Origin: a virus
Virus record (IMG/VR): IMGVR_UViG_3300000116_000080
Span: 1-35,270 of that record
DNA length: 35,270 nt
Strand: one strand, 5' to 3'
A program made the position numbers and the translations under genes. The notes beneath the pieces are model-generated. The model saw nothing but the letters and a program-made list of their open reading frames with translations, searched no databases and was not told where the DNA came from. Shown one piece after another: positions 20,301 through 28,277 of the stretch (position 1 is the first letter of the stretch; each line of letters opens with the position of its first letter).

Positions 20301-23300
20301 GTATTGATACCGACAATTGATGGATCATAGGAGTCAATAGTTAATTCACTAAATTTTTTAAATCCAGCAGTATGGTTTAAATTACTTACTGAGGGATTCC
20401 AAACTTCGTAACTAATTGGTGATCTAACAGCATATGAGAAATATTGATAATAATCATTATCATGAATTCTCTGAAAAGAATCATTTAATTTACCAGTTTC
20501 CCTTTTAAATCCCTTTCTAGTAATACTGTTGGAATTGATTGAATATCTTGCCTCAATTCCTTCTACCGATGATATTAGACCTTTGTTTTGAGAAGATGAT
20601 CCAATGATTAAATTATTAACTTTAAATGGAACTTTTGATCTGACTTTTAGATATTCATTTTTTTGATTATATGATTGTACTATGCCAGTATTTTCATCAT
20701 CTGAAGTAATGGATTCTCCAGACCTAAAAGTATCTTTTGCAAGTGCAATATCAAATATTGGGAAGAATGCTTCTGGAGTTACTGTTCCAAATGAATCAAA
20801 TGAATCATAAATTCCTGGAACTTTACCACCTTTTAACTGATCCTCCATACTATATGTTATAGTTGGGAATTCTCCTCCAATATTTACATCTATTGCTAAA
20901 ACTGTAAATAATGCATAACCAAACGTTGAAGAGTTATATCCAGTTCCAGCGACAATATTGTTAATATTTGTATTCTCAACAAGAACTTTATCCCCAATAC
21001 TGAATGGGTATTCTGCTTCTGTACCAAAGGTAACTGCAAATCCAACAGTAACTTCTTTAGATACCGAATCATATACTATATTATCAATTCTAATTCCATT
21101 TGGATTATTTGTTGGTATAATTCTTGGTATAATATTATAAAGACCACTTGTATTTCTTATGATTTTTACTTCTGTATCCCCAATATCATAGTCTAAAGAC
21201 ACTTCAGAATTAATTCTTCCAGTAAATCCATCCAAAACAACCAATTGTGGAGGAATAAAATAATTTGTTCCTGGACTTATTATTTTGATATTGTCAAGTT
21301 TTGAAAGTGGTTCAATTTTATATGTGTATGGGAATTGGGCAGATGGTCTTAGTGTTTGATCTGATGGATAATCGAAACCAATATCCGTCAAAGTGACCTC
21401 ATTTGGTATGCCTATATTGTTACTACTTGGTAAGAAAATTGCATTAGTTCCTACTCCAGATACTACTTTTTTTACAGTAGGTAGTGTTGTATATGCACGA
21501 CCAGGTGAATCTAGTGATACTTCAGATACTGGACCAATAGCTGATAGAGAATCTGTTTTGTATGTAATAATTGCCTCAGTACTTGAATATTGAAGTCTTT
21601 CTGGTGTTTTCTTGATAGTATAGTTAAATGTTGTTGAACCAACTCCAGTTACAACTGCGGTAGTAGAATATAAACTGTCTAATACAGACAACTTATTATT
21701 GTTTAAAACATTAAATTTGTCCGTTACAATTTCTAGTTTTGATTGTGCTGCTCCATTATAATTTAATGGAGTCAAATTATAATATAGACTATTTGGAACA
21801 GAATCATCAATAATTAATTCTAATTTTGCTCCAGGTTCTCCCATAACTCCCGTAGTTTTAACATCAAATGCACCAATACTGTCCTCAGATGTAAAATACT
21901 CATCATCAAAATCTGAATTAGTATATAAGTGAAAATCAAAGGATGGAAGAGAATTTGCTGATAATGTTTGGTCACTTAAATCAAAGATTATTGTTGAATT
22001 ACGAACAACGTTTACTTCTGGATTAATTTTTGATATTGTACCTGCAAATTGTGAAGATAGTATAAGTACTTGAACATCTCTATCCGAAGTAATTACCTCA
22101 TAGTAAAACTCGGATAATTGGATAGTATTATCATCAATTATTATCAAATAATAAATTTTACCGTTTTCAACGCCAATAGGTGGATTTGCGGTATTTAAAA
22201 TAATTTTTTGTGCATTTTTGTAACCGTGATTTATAATTCGTATTGTGTTATTTGATGTGTTAACATCCGAATTTACAAATGATTTTGGATCTGCAACCAG
22301 TCTTCGGTTGAGGTCATCATATGCAATTATCACTGAAGTATTAATTCCAGACAATACCCCAATATTAATTTTATCTCCATCAGATAAACCATGTGGCGAT
22401 TCTGTAACTACACTAGCAGTTTTTTTGTAAAAATCTGCACTAATAAAAACTTCTTTATTTGTTTGGAAACTATTTAATTCTGAGGATCCATAATCTAATA
22501 GTCCGTATAATGTTAAAGTATCTGATCCAAGACCAACAAAACCACCAGTACTACCAACACCAACTTTTTGTGTTGATATTCCAATAGTATTTGAATCATA
22601 TACTGCAGCATAGACTCTATCACCATCTTCTAACGGGAATTGGGATGATGCAGTAGAAACTTTTGCACCAGTTTCACCCAATCCAACTCTATATGTCAAT
22701 AACTCCCCAGTACTAAACCCATGAGATGGGATATAAAATGTATTGATTATACCACTAATCAAAGATTTTTCACTATCTTCTCTATTATTGAGTAAATTTA
22801 ATCCTGAGACACCTACAGATCTTGCAATAGCAGAACCAGATGTTCCATAGTATCCACTACGAACATTGCCCTGTTCAACTTGAAGACCCCAAACATAAAA
22901 ATATGCTGTTGAATTTAATAGTAAATTCTCTGTTCCCAGGGTTCCTATTTTTACTCTATGGGTTCCTGCGTCTGTAAATGCAGTAAATGAATATCTTTTC
23001 CAATCTTCAGATAATGTTACTAAGGATGAATAATATGACAATCCATCTTCAAGAATAATATATACTTGCTGATTGCTTGAAGCACCTTTTAAAAATACTG
23101 ATACTGTATTGTCAACTGCAGATAATCCAAAAGTTCCACATTCAATTCCAAATCCATCAGAAGAACCAGTAGTAGATGCTATAGATACTTTTGCAGCATT
23201 GGGAGAGGAAGTTGGTGATTTGGCATTATAGTAATCAATTGATCCAGTTCCAACACCAACTACGTAATAATCCCATGCAGATAAAACTGAAGGTGAAACT

Positions 23301-26300
23301 GGTTCCGAATATAGAACAAAATTCTCAGAAGCAATTGTGATAGATTCTGCTGGATTAAAATAAACTTCCCTATCCAATTCATATTCAGTACTTGTAGTGA
23401 ATCCAGTATTGACAATTAGTTTTCTTGGATTTTCTATTAGAAAATCTCCATTAGAAATACTTGCAGATATTCCGTTTAGTGATCTTTGAATTTTTAATCT
23501 ACTAGTATTTTGATTTATATTTAATATACGAATCAACTCACCATTACAGGTATATAAGTCATTTGTAGATGTTGTAGGGAAGGATATATTTCCACTAACA
23601 CCAATATACGTAACAATACCAGTATTTGCAGTACTACCTATAGACTGTGCCGCAGTAATAATATTTGTAGATACTCCAACAGAATAAACATTTGAAAGTT
23701 CTGTAGATAATATATTTACATTTTGTATGGATACAATATCTCCACTAAAAAATCCATGAGAAGTACTTGCAAATCCAACATATCTTCCATCAGTACCATC
23801 TGGTAATAATTGAACTCCTTTTAGGGATTTGGAATCAAAGGAAATATTGTCTACAGGTCTACCTTCGATTTTAGATACTCTTGCATATGCTCCACTACCA
23901 TCAGATCCTGTATTATCAAAAAATATGCTATCATTTACAGCATAATTATTTCCTTTATTGATAATTTTTAATTCTGAAAGTTGTCCAGGACTAATATCGG
24001 AAATTAAACCAAATCCTTCCGAAAAAAGATTTGGTTGTATAAATCCTTGATAATTTGTCTTACTATTCAAAAGACCTAGATTTCCAGTATATCTTGTCAG
24101 ATCCAAATCTGAAATATCTATAGAATCTAAACTTGAGAACTGATTGAAATTAAAATCTATTGGATTTGATTTAAATGACTTTCCAATTACATATGGAAAT
24201 ACTGGTCTTAAGAAACCATTAAATGGTCCACTAGAATCTTGAACTGAGTTGAATGTGCAGAAGTATGCATAAATTCCATTTGGATATTCTGGTGTTTTGC
24301 AAAACCTACCATTGTGTATATCTAGATCTCCATTCCCTACAAAAACATAATCTTCAACAAATATTCCTGAAGGAAATTCTGAAATTGGGGGCCTAATTGT
24401 ACCCAATCTTATAGAATACCCAGATTTCATAAGTTTAATTTCACCACCTTCCTTATTTGCATAACCATACGGACCATATATTGGATTTCCATCATATGCA
24501 CACCCAACTATAGGAGAATGATATAAATTAGAACCATTAATATCATTATCAATATCATCCCTATAGATCGTATCTCCATTGTTATCAATAGATGTAGATA
24601 ATAATTTTCTTCTTAACCCTCTACTGAGATATCCATGAGTATATTGGAGACCCCTGGCACTAGTTAATGATGGAGAAATTATTCCGTCATCAGAGTTGAT
24701 TTTTTGAGATACAATTACCCTTTCATTATTATTAATGGTAAACTGCCTAATATTTGCTGAGAACTGAGCACCTGATCCTGTAGGAATTACATTAATAGAT
24801 GAAGTAACTTGTTTATAACCAGATCCACCATCAATAATAATAGTATCAACAATTGCTCCATTTTCTAGGATTGGCGTTAATATTGCACCTGTACCATCAC
24901 CAAGCACTGAAATAAGTGGTGGCGAGTTATAATTTTGTCCACCATTGTTAATAACTACACCAATTAGTTCACCAAAAGATGATATAATTGGTGTAAGTTG
25001 TGCTAAAGATCCACTAATCAATTCAAACTCTGGTTGTCTATTATAATTCAAAATATTGGGTGAACCATAATTAGATCCATTATTTTTTAATGATACTGAG
25101 TCAATTCTACCAATAAAAACTGGTTCAATTTTAACCCTAAAATCTTGTCCAGGTACTGTATTAATACCAATAGGTGATTCTACATTAACTGTAATTGGTT
25201 CATACTTGATAGTATGCTGCCCTTCACCACTAGCACTTAGGGCAATAAATCTTTTGTTTATGAAGTTATAATCAGTAGAAACTGTAGATGAAGAACCAAC
25301 ATTTACTACTTCAGATATTCTAAATGAATTTTGATCAACTACACTAACATAGTATTTTTCTATGGAGGAGATTCCTACAGGTAATGATCCTTCAGTATTA
25401 AAAATAATTATTTGCTTTTCTTTATAACCATGATTTAATATATTAATCTTATTATCGTAGATATTGATATTATCTTTTTTAAAGAATAAAGTTTTATTTT
25501 CATATCCAGAACCACTATTCTCAACTTCAATAGATGAAATTACATTCTTTTTATCGAATGATTGTATTCTCTGTAGACCTTCACCATATCCAATAAATTG
25601 AATCGTATTAATACCAATATTAGCATCTTCATAAGTACTGAAAAGTTTAATGCTTCTGGTATCAAGTGTTTTTATAAAATAGATTGATCCATCTATCAAT
25701 CCATCAACAATAGTTTGATTTTGAGAGTTGTAAACTACTTTCTCAGAGTCTCTAAATTTATGATCTATATTAAATGTTATTGTGCTCAAACTTATGTTCA
25801 CATCATCGTATAAATTTCCAGCATTGAATTCGTTGTAATGAGTGATTTTTGATATATTACAATTTGCGATTGCGCCACTACCATTTCCACCAGAAATAGT
25901 TATTTTGGGGTTGGATGGGTAGTCAAATCCTTTATCAAGAATATTGATCCTCGATAAAGATCCAACAACATTACAAACTCCTTCCACATCAGTTCCAAAT
26001 CCTACTCCAGCAGATGGTTCCGAATCAGTAATTGATAATACTGGTGGATTTATTACATCATAATTAGAATCTCCGAAAGATGCTACTTTAATTGATTCTA
26101 TAGGACCATAAAAAATAGTATCCGAAGACTTGTAATTTATTAATTCAACACCATTAACAAACAATCCAGTACTTGATCCTGCTACTGTAGTCCTTTCTGA
26201 CTTTATCTTTGCTGGTTTTGGTTCACTAAATTTTCGGATTAAGTTTTGTGGTGTTATTACTTTACCAGTATTTCTTAATAATTCTAATTTATTATTACTA

Positions 26301-28273
26301 ATTGTTCCAAAAACTCTTACAAATATTCCACTTCTAATATTTGATCTACTTGTAGTAAGTCTTATTGTTGATGCATTGACCTTATATACAAAATACTGAC
26401 CTTCTTGTATATTGAGACCAATATCATTATTGTATGAATAATAAACAGCATCTCCAGTTATAAATGAATTTGATCCTACATTAAGATCCTCTCCATCATA
26501 CTGACCAGAAAATAATATAGATAAATCTTCAATATCTATTGGATTATTATAATAATCGGGTAAAGATGGAGTCAATACATAAGTATCTTCAATAGGTATA
26601 GTATTTGTATCAATTTCATTAGTAACAATATTAACACTTTTTACTAATTTTTTTCCAACTTCTTTTAGATAAACATTTTGAATATTTGCAGAAAAAATGT
26701 TTATCTGTGAATTATTGAGGGACTTTGCTCTTGATATTCCCTTTCTTATAGAATATTTTGTATTTGCTGTATCAATCTGTGTGGTTAAGTTGATATCAAA
26801 TTCTTTTTTATTTGAAACTGCAATAACAAAAATATCATATTCTTTTCCATCAGAACCTTTTACAGTACCAACATCGCCTAAAGTAAATACATTCTCGTCA
26901 AATGTAGTTACTCTGTATTGAGCAGCACCATTCAATTTCAAAGCAACTTTTACAATTGATTCAATTTCATATTCTGGTGTACAATTGACAATCCAACTTC
27001 TTTTTATTGGATCTAGACTATCTTTACCGACAGATACGATTTGAATTTCATCATCTATACTATAATAATATGCATTTTCTTTATCATAATTTAGATCACT
27101 TAAAACACCAGTGATCTTTACTTTGATATCTTCTGAACCATTAATATCAGTAGAATATACATAATCTGGAGTAGTGATTTCCGCATTTAAACCAATACTA
27201 ATTGGTGATGTTAACCCAAAGAATTGAGTAGAACTTCTACTTTGATAATCTATTTCATACCTAATATCATTGTCAAATGCAACTAGAGTGCCGCTGTCTT
27301 TGAAACTAAGAGTGGAGTCAACATCAAGATATGTTTGCCCTAAACCTACTGGATCAGTAATTCTTGTTTTTGGATGTACCGCAAATTTAAAAACTTCTAG
27401 ATCTGGATTATAATCTAAACTGAGTACAAAGTACTCTCTACCATTTTTAAATATCTGCTCAATATTAGTGATAGTTCCAGATGCTCTGCTAATATTGTTA
27501 GATTCATCTTGAAATAATGTCTTGTTAATCAAATTATTAGGATTACCCTCAAGTCTCTCTACAACGAGATCTCTAACAATACGATAATCTGCATCCGATG
27601 CTTGAATTAGAAAATCTCTTGGTTTAACTACATTAACTTGAGTGCCCCAAAGCAATTTAAATAGAACATCAAATGACCTATCAGAACCTTTTGATGCATA
27701 AAAATCTTTTAATCTAGATACAACAACTGGTTCATTAATCTCCCCATAAAAATCTTGATTGTCAAATCCAGGAGCATATTGACGTTTATGTTTTTTATAA
27801 AGTTCGACTAAAAATAGAGAATTTAGATTAAATACCTGAGATTCAACTAAATGTTGGTCCCTATCAGTAGATTCAAAGGTTATACCTTCGGCATCATCAC
27901 TAAAATATGATGTAATCCCACTAAATCCTCTAGAACAACCTTCAAAAGTAGTGTTAGTTTTTGTTTTATAATAAATTATCTCAGCATCTATTTTAATAAG
28001 ACCACTTGTTGTTGGAAATCCTTCCGTACTCTTAACTTGAATCTGGGTATCATTATATCCTGATGTAGAACTTAATTCAGTAGTAAAAACTAAATCAGAT
28101 ATATTTTCTAGTTTAGTGTGTTTGTCAATGTTATTAATGATATCAAGAACACCAGCAGAAGATTCTAATCCCGTATAATAATCTTCAAGGAACGATACAA
28201 ATTCTGGATATGACTGAACAACAAAATCTGGAAGTTGATCTTGGATTAAATTTTGGATTTTAACTCTTTGCAT
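14381..28273 (-). CDS. Giant multidomain baseplate protein in the gp7 position
   Basis: 4630 aa in one uninterrupted frame, about 39% of the window. By synteny (gp25, gp6, this, gp8) it stands where T4 has wedge subunit gp7 (1032 aa); I see no direct sequence match to T4 gp7, so the equivalence is positional. Residues 1-60 (IQNLIQDQLPDFVVQSYPEFVSFLEDYYTG) look like a conserved virion-anchoring start, followed by a block typical of wedge proteins (SFDVLFKLLWGTQVNVVKPRDFL, about 190-225). Further along: at least a dozen G-x-G-Y beta units between about residues 730 and 4390; NHGY/SHGF units; a YHYH-like domain at about 1257-1366; a carbohydrate-binding-like jelly roll at about 1664-1824; and a repeat array at about 3240-3960. 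A ribosome binding site (AAGGA) precedes the ATG, 4 bases after the gp6 stop. Probable role: wedge protein that also displays adhesin-like domains. Confidence 0.88.
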   Translation of the reverse strand: MQRVKIQNLIQDQLPDFVVQSYPEFVSFLEDYYTGLESSAGVLDIINNIDKHTKLENISDLVFTTELSSTSGYNDTQIQVKSTEGFPTTSGLIKIDAEIIYYKTKTNTTFEGCSRGFSGITSYFSDDAEGITFESTDRDQHLVESQVFNLNSLFLVELYKKHKRQYAPGFDNQDFYGEINEPVVVSRLKDFYASKGSDRSFDVLFKLLWGTQVNVVKPRDFLIQASDADYRIVRDLVVERLEGNPNNLINKTLFQDESNNISRASGTITNIEQIFKNGREYFVLSLDYNPDLEVFKFAVHPKTRITDPVGLGQTYLDVDSTLSFKDSGTLVAFDNDIRYEIDYQSRSSTQFFGLTSPISIGLNAEITTPDYVYSTDINGSEDIKVKITGVLSDLNYDKENAYYYSIDDEIQIVSVGKDSLDPIKRSWIVNCTPEYEIESIVKVALKLNGAAQYRVTTFDENVFTLGDVGTVKGSDGKEYDIFVIAVSNKKEFDINLTTQIDTANTKYSIRKGISRAKSLNNSQINIFSANIQNVYLKEVGKKLVKSVNIVTNEIDTNTIPIEDTYVLTPSLPDYYNNPIDIEDLSILFSGQYDGEDLNVGSNSFITGDAVYYSYNNDIGLNIQEGQYFVYKVNASTIRLTTSRSNIRSGIFVRVFGTISNNKLELLRNTGKVITPQNLIRKFSEPKPAKIKSERTTVAGSSTGLFVNGVELINYKSSDTIFYGPIESIKVASFGDSNYDVINPPVLSITDSEPSAGVGFGTDVEGVCNVVGSLSRINILDKGFDYPSNPKITISGGNGSGAIANCNISKITHYNEFNAGNLYDDVNISLSTITFNIDHKFRDSEKVVYNSQNQTIVDGLIDGSIYFIKTLDTRSIKLFSTYEDANIGINTIQFIGYGEGLQRIQSFDKKNVISSIEVENSGSGYENKTLFFKKDNINIYDNKINILNHGYKEKQIIIFNTEGSLPVGISSIEKYYVSVVDQNSFRISEVVNVGSSSTVSTDYNFINKRFIALSASGEGQHTIKYEPITVNVESPIGINTVPGQDFRVKIEPVFIGRIDSVSLKNNGSNYGSPNILNYNRQPEFELISGSLAQLTPIISSFGELIGVVINNGGQNYNSPPLISVLGDGTGAILTPILENGAIVDTIIIDGGSGYKQVTSSINVIPTGSGAQFSANIRQFTINNNERVIVSQKINSDDGIISPSLTSARGLQYTHGYLSRGLRRKLLSTSIDNNGDTIYRDDIDNDINGSNLYHSPIVGCAYDGNPIYGPYGYANKEGGEIKLMKSGYSIRLGTIRPPISEFPSGIFVEDYVFVGNGDLDIHNGRFCKTPEYPNGIYAYFCTFNSVQDSSGPFNGFLRPVFPYVIGKSFKSNPIDFNFNQFSSLDSIDISDLDLTRYTGNLGLLNSKTNYQGFIQPNLFSEGFGLISDISPGQLSELKIINKGNNYAVNDSIFFDNTGSDGSGAYARVSKIEGRPVDNISFDSKSLKGVQLLPDGTDGRYVGFASTSHGFFSGDIVSIQNVNILSTELSNVYSVGVSTNIITAAQSIGSTANTGIVTYIGVSGNISFPTTSTNDLYTCNGELIRILNINQNTSRLKIQRSLNGISASISNGDFLIENPRKLIVNTGFTTSTEYELDREVYFNPAESITIASENFVLYSEPVSPSVLSAWDYYVVGVGTGSIDYYNAKSPTSSPNAAKVSIASTTGSSDGFGIECGTFGLSAVDNTVSVFLKGASSNQQVYIILEDGLSYYSSLVTLSEDWKRYSFTAFTDAGTHRVKIGTLGTENLLLNSTAYFYVWGLQVEQGNVRSGYYGTSGSAIARSVGVSGLNLLNNREDSEKSLISGIINTFYIPSHGFSTGELLTYRVGLGETGAKVSTASSQFPLEDGDRVYAAVYDSNTIGISTQKVGVGSTGGFVGLGSDTLTLYGLLDYGSSELNSFQTNKEVFISADFYKKTASVVTESPHGLSDGDKINIGVLSGINTSVIIAYDDLNRRLVADPKSFVNSDVNTSNNTIRIINHGYKNAQKIILNTANPPIGVENGKIYYLIIIDDNTIQLSEFYYEVITSDRDVQVLILSSQFAGTISKINPEVNVVRNSTIIFDLSDQTLSANSLPSFDFHLYTNSDFDDEYFTSEDSIGAFDVKTTGVMGEPGAKLELIIDDSVPNSLYYNLTPLNYNGAAQSKLEIVTDKFNVLNNNKLSVLDSLYSTTAVVTGVGSTTFNYTIKKTPERLQYSSTEAIITYKTDSLSAIGPVSEVSLDSPGRAYTTLPTVKKVVSGVGTNAIFLPSSNNIGIPNEVTLTDIGFDYPSDQTLRPSAQFPYTYKIEPLSKLDNIKIISPGTNYFIPPQLVVLDGFTGRINSEVSLDYDIGDTEVKIIRNTSGLYNIIPRIIPTNNPNGIRIDNIVYDSVSKEVTVGFAVTFGTEAEYPFSIGDKVLVENTNINNIVAGTGYNSSTFGYALFTVLAIDVNIGGEFPTITYSMEDQLKGGKVPGIYDSFDSFGTVTPEAFFPIFDIALAKDTFRSGESITSDDENTGIVQSYNQKNEYLKVRSKVPFKVNNLIIGSSSQNKGLISSVEGIEARYSINSNSITRKGFKRETGKLNDSFQRIHDNDYYQYFSYAVRSPISYEVWNPSVSNLNHTAGFKKFSELTIDSYDPSIVGINTIQDLNSVIAITDLTRIVDLNTVVDFDIGREKTIDVDGSLVSNEILFNLPFLATYQEFIGNRVLAIDDFSDQFNGVQRGFGLFSGGNPVFEVVFDGSDSTKVSFAEATLNLSNHYFVSGEVVEYIPPDNNPANSIQIGAADFGPGIGTTTLLPSRITIIKQDNQKVRVATSATNALLFNPIGIAITGVGIGSTHTFRALEPNNRLLISINGTIQSPMVGSAYTTALSSNVGIGTTIIDIVGVTSIFGGDLIRINNEVMLVAGLNGNTNKATVRRAWMGSTEDTHSSNDLITKQVGNYSVVNNDIHFSEGPWGNLPVGFGTTATSANEIDYSGLTTSSRFSGRIFLRSALSQGFTTVFNDAYDNNYVYDDISDQFNGLNTSFYLKYEAGDIDNVTAQNTIVLIDDIFQGPQRLGNVLTNIEGDYKLEAGGGQLLLGFNGEVTDPTVHNDINVNNVPKGGTIVDVGSLNGYGYQPLVGAGGTAVVSTSGTITSISIGNTGSGYRSGLQTVNVGIQTRNLNGINITNIGIATITDGHVTGIAITNSKVFYAPREISNIGYSSITGVTTVTTSTTHNLSLGDYIQVVGAAFTCDYYPPVDVTNALYDTTTGIMTVTTGVSTISVDSFIYDNISGLATVTTLTPLKIVPQTAIGRSFSLAGLALTCVGYGQTFGVYDFQYDNTTGLATVLTTTNHGLSISDDFKMRELIFSCNVGGPTGYGQTFTITQFKYDNVTGISTITTSNPITGIIGIGSDIRLDNLQFSCPGGSGITTTIFPDGTQGNTFTVSNIISSDQFELNVGISTIAHTYVENDAGQVTAGLTTTKFPDGSQGYFFRVNSVGTTTSFTVNVGISTISHTYISGGLVQTGITTNIFPGNQQNSPLGDTFKVISAPNWYTLTFDVGVSTIPHTYVSGGVLNFGHKLKVGTDIALTGLAFTCSYDGGVGILTHPRSTDPIYCGTQVTRINSINEFEINAGISTAESFYTSGGIVEEIILAPRMINNSPTGSDPAAFGTGIVNILDDYTFIINSGTSPYQHNYKRCGQLYQPLQVVIEEPSKYFDVPLIYSNGNVGLGTGSSINLIPSLDTTILNFELNNFGYGYKSGEKLTVAIGGTTGIPTFTTKTSNAILPVVAGGDYPHTFVSAEEGSVNVTGIGTTTPTTATYSGSTGELVLTIPSHSYTTSNTVGIGTSTIAFTCGSDGNQTILYYPKPTDPIAGIVTGITTTTANTITLFVGISTLVKYPVTDATYDPATGLSVLTIGTHNLTTANSIRLANESLLFKCSLDGYKRIEAYPRPFKDRVYGNSVGIVSYTSDSITILAGPSVESQRYQHQFVGVGSYSSFELEVVNTFQSKFSGWNVGEFIVLDKIDPFFNGQRRLFPLSVNNESISFFARSNSGINLESNLLVFINDILQTPGEGYQFTGGSTLRFTEAPKGGVTGFSTTGDTAKIFMYTGTESIDVRTVDVLPSVEVGDEIQLYSNLDQTFTEDPRLVMDIKAADKVITNNYAGQGVTLDELFERPLTWTKQIVDKFIDNDFVGKDRVYYEPVINPYTNIISSIGAGTSFVYVNSVRPLFDNPFEGIGVRERSIIEIISQDIVEPARATAVVGTASSGPIVNVLLDDVGIGYTAPPTITIQTPFEGTQATAGATVGAGGTLTSINVGTAGTGYFYGPIQSVTVNQQGSGFPKIDITTSQFKNARLKTETGRGRGASADILIDTATFNIASINITESGSNYKVGDILFVDTYDNVGLGSSSRGFALGSPMKFAVASTLPPQVLIEPPRRTFEECQFTTYTGDYGLIVGVSTRTIGAGSSIGVELDMYIPMNSEIRRSLDLTLTGIQTGDLFTVLNTNFVSAGQTGLSADGSITGVSEVGMDMICECIDFYTKQSVIPAGINGLGTTVGFGTTVTTVVISLESAGANNVVGFATTAFYGEYSFGKIGIPVRIKQKSFTTSHGTSLSGVGTNPIVRRKNPLKYLGYIT
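16460..18560 (-). repeat. Array of diverged beta repeats in the giant protein
   Basis: Covers about residues 3240-3960. Two interleaved patterns recur: a F-x-C core followed in the best copies by DG and later (Y/H)P(R/K)..D (AFTCDYYP, LIFSCNVGG, LQFSCPGG, AFTCSYDGG..THPRSTDP, AFTCGSDGN..YYPKPTDP, LFKCSLDGY..AYPRPFKD), and a (N/D)VG(I/V)STI(A/S/P)HTY core seen three times near 17.6-17.9 kb. The copies encode nearly the same residues with different third codon bases, so they are old duplications kept by selection. Confidence 0.75.
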
Positions 28274-28277
28274 ATCC

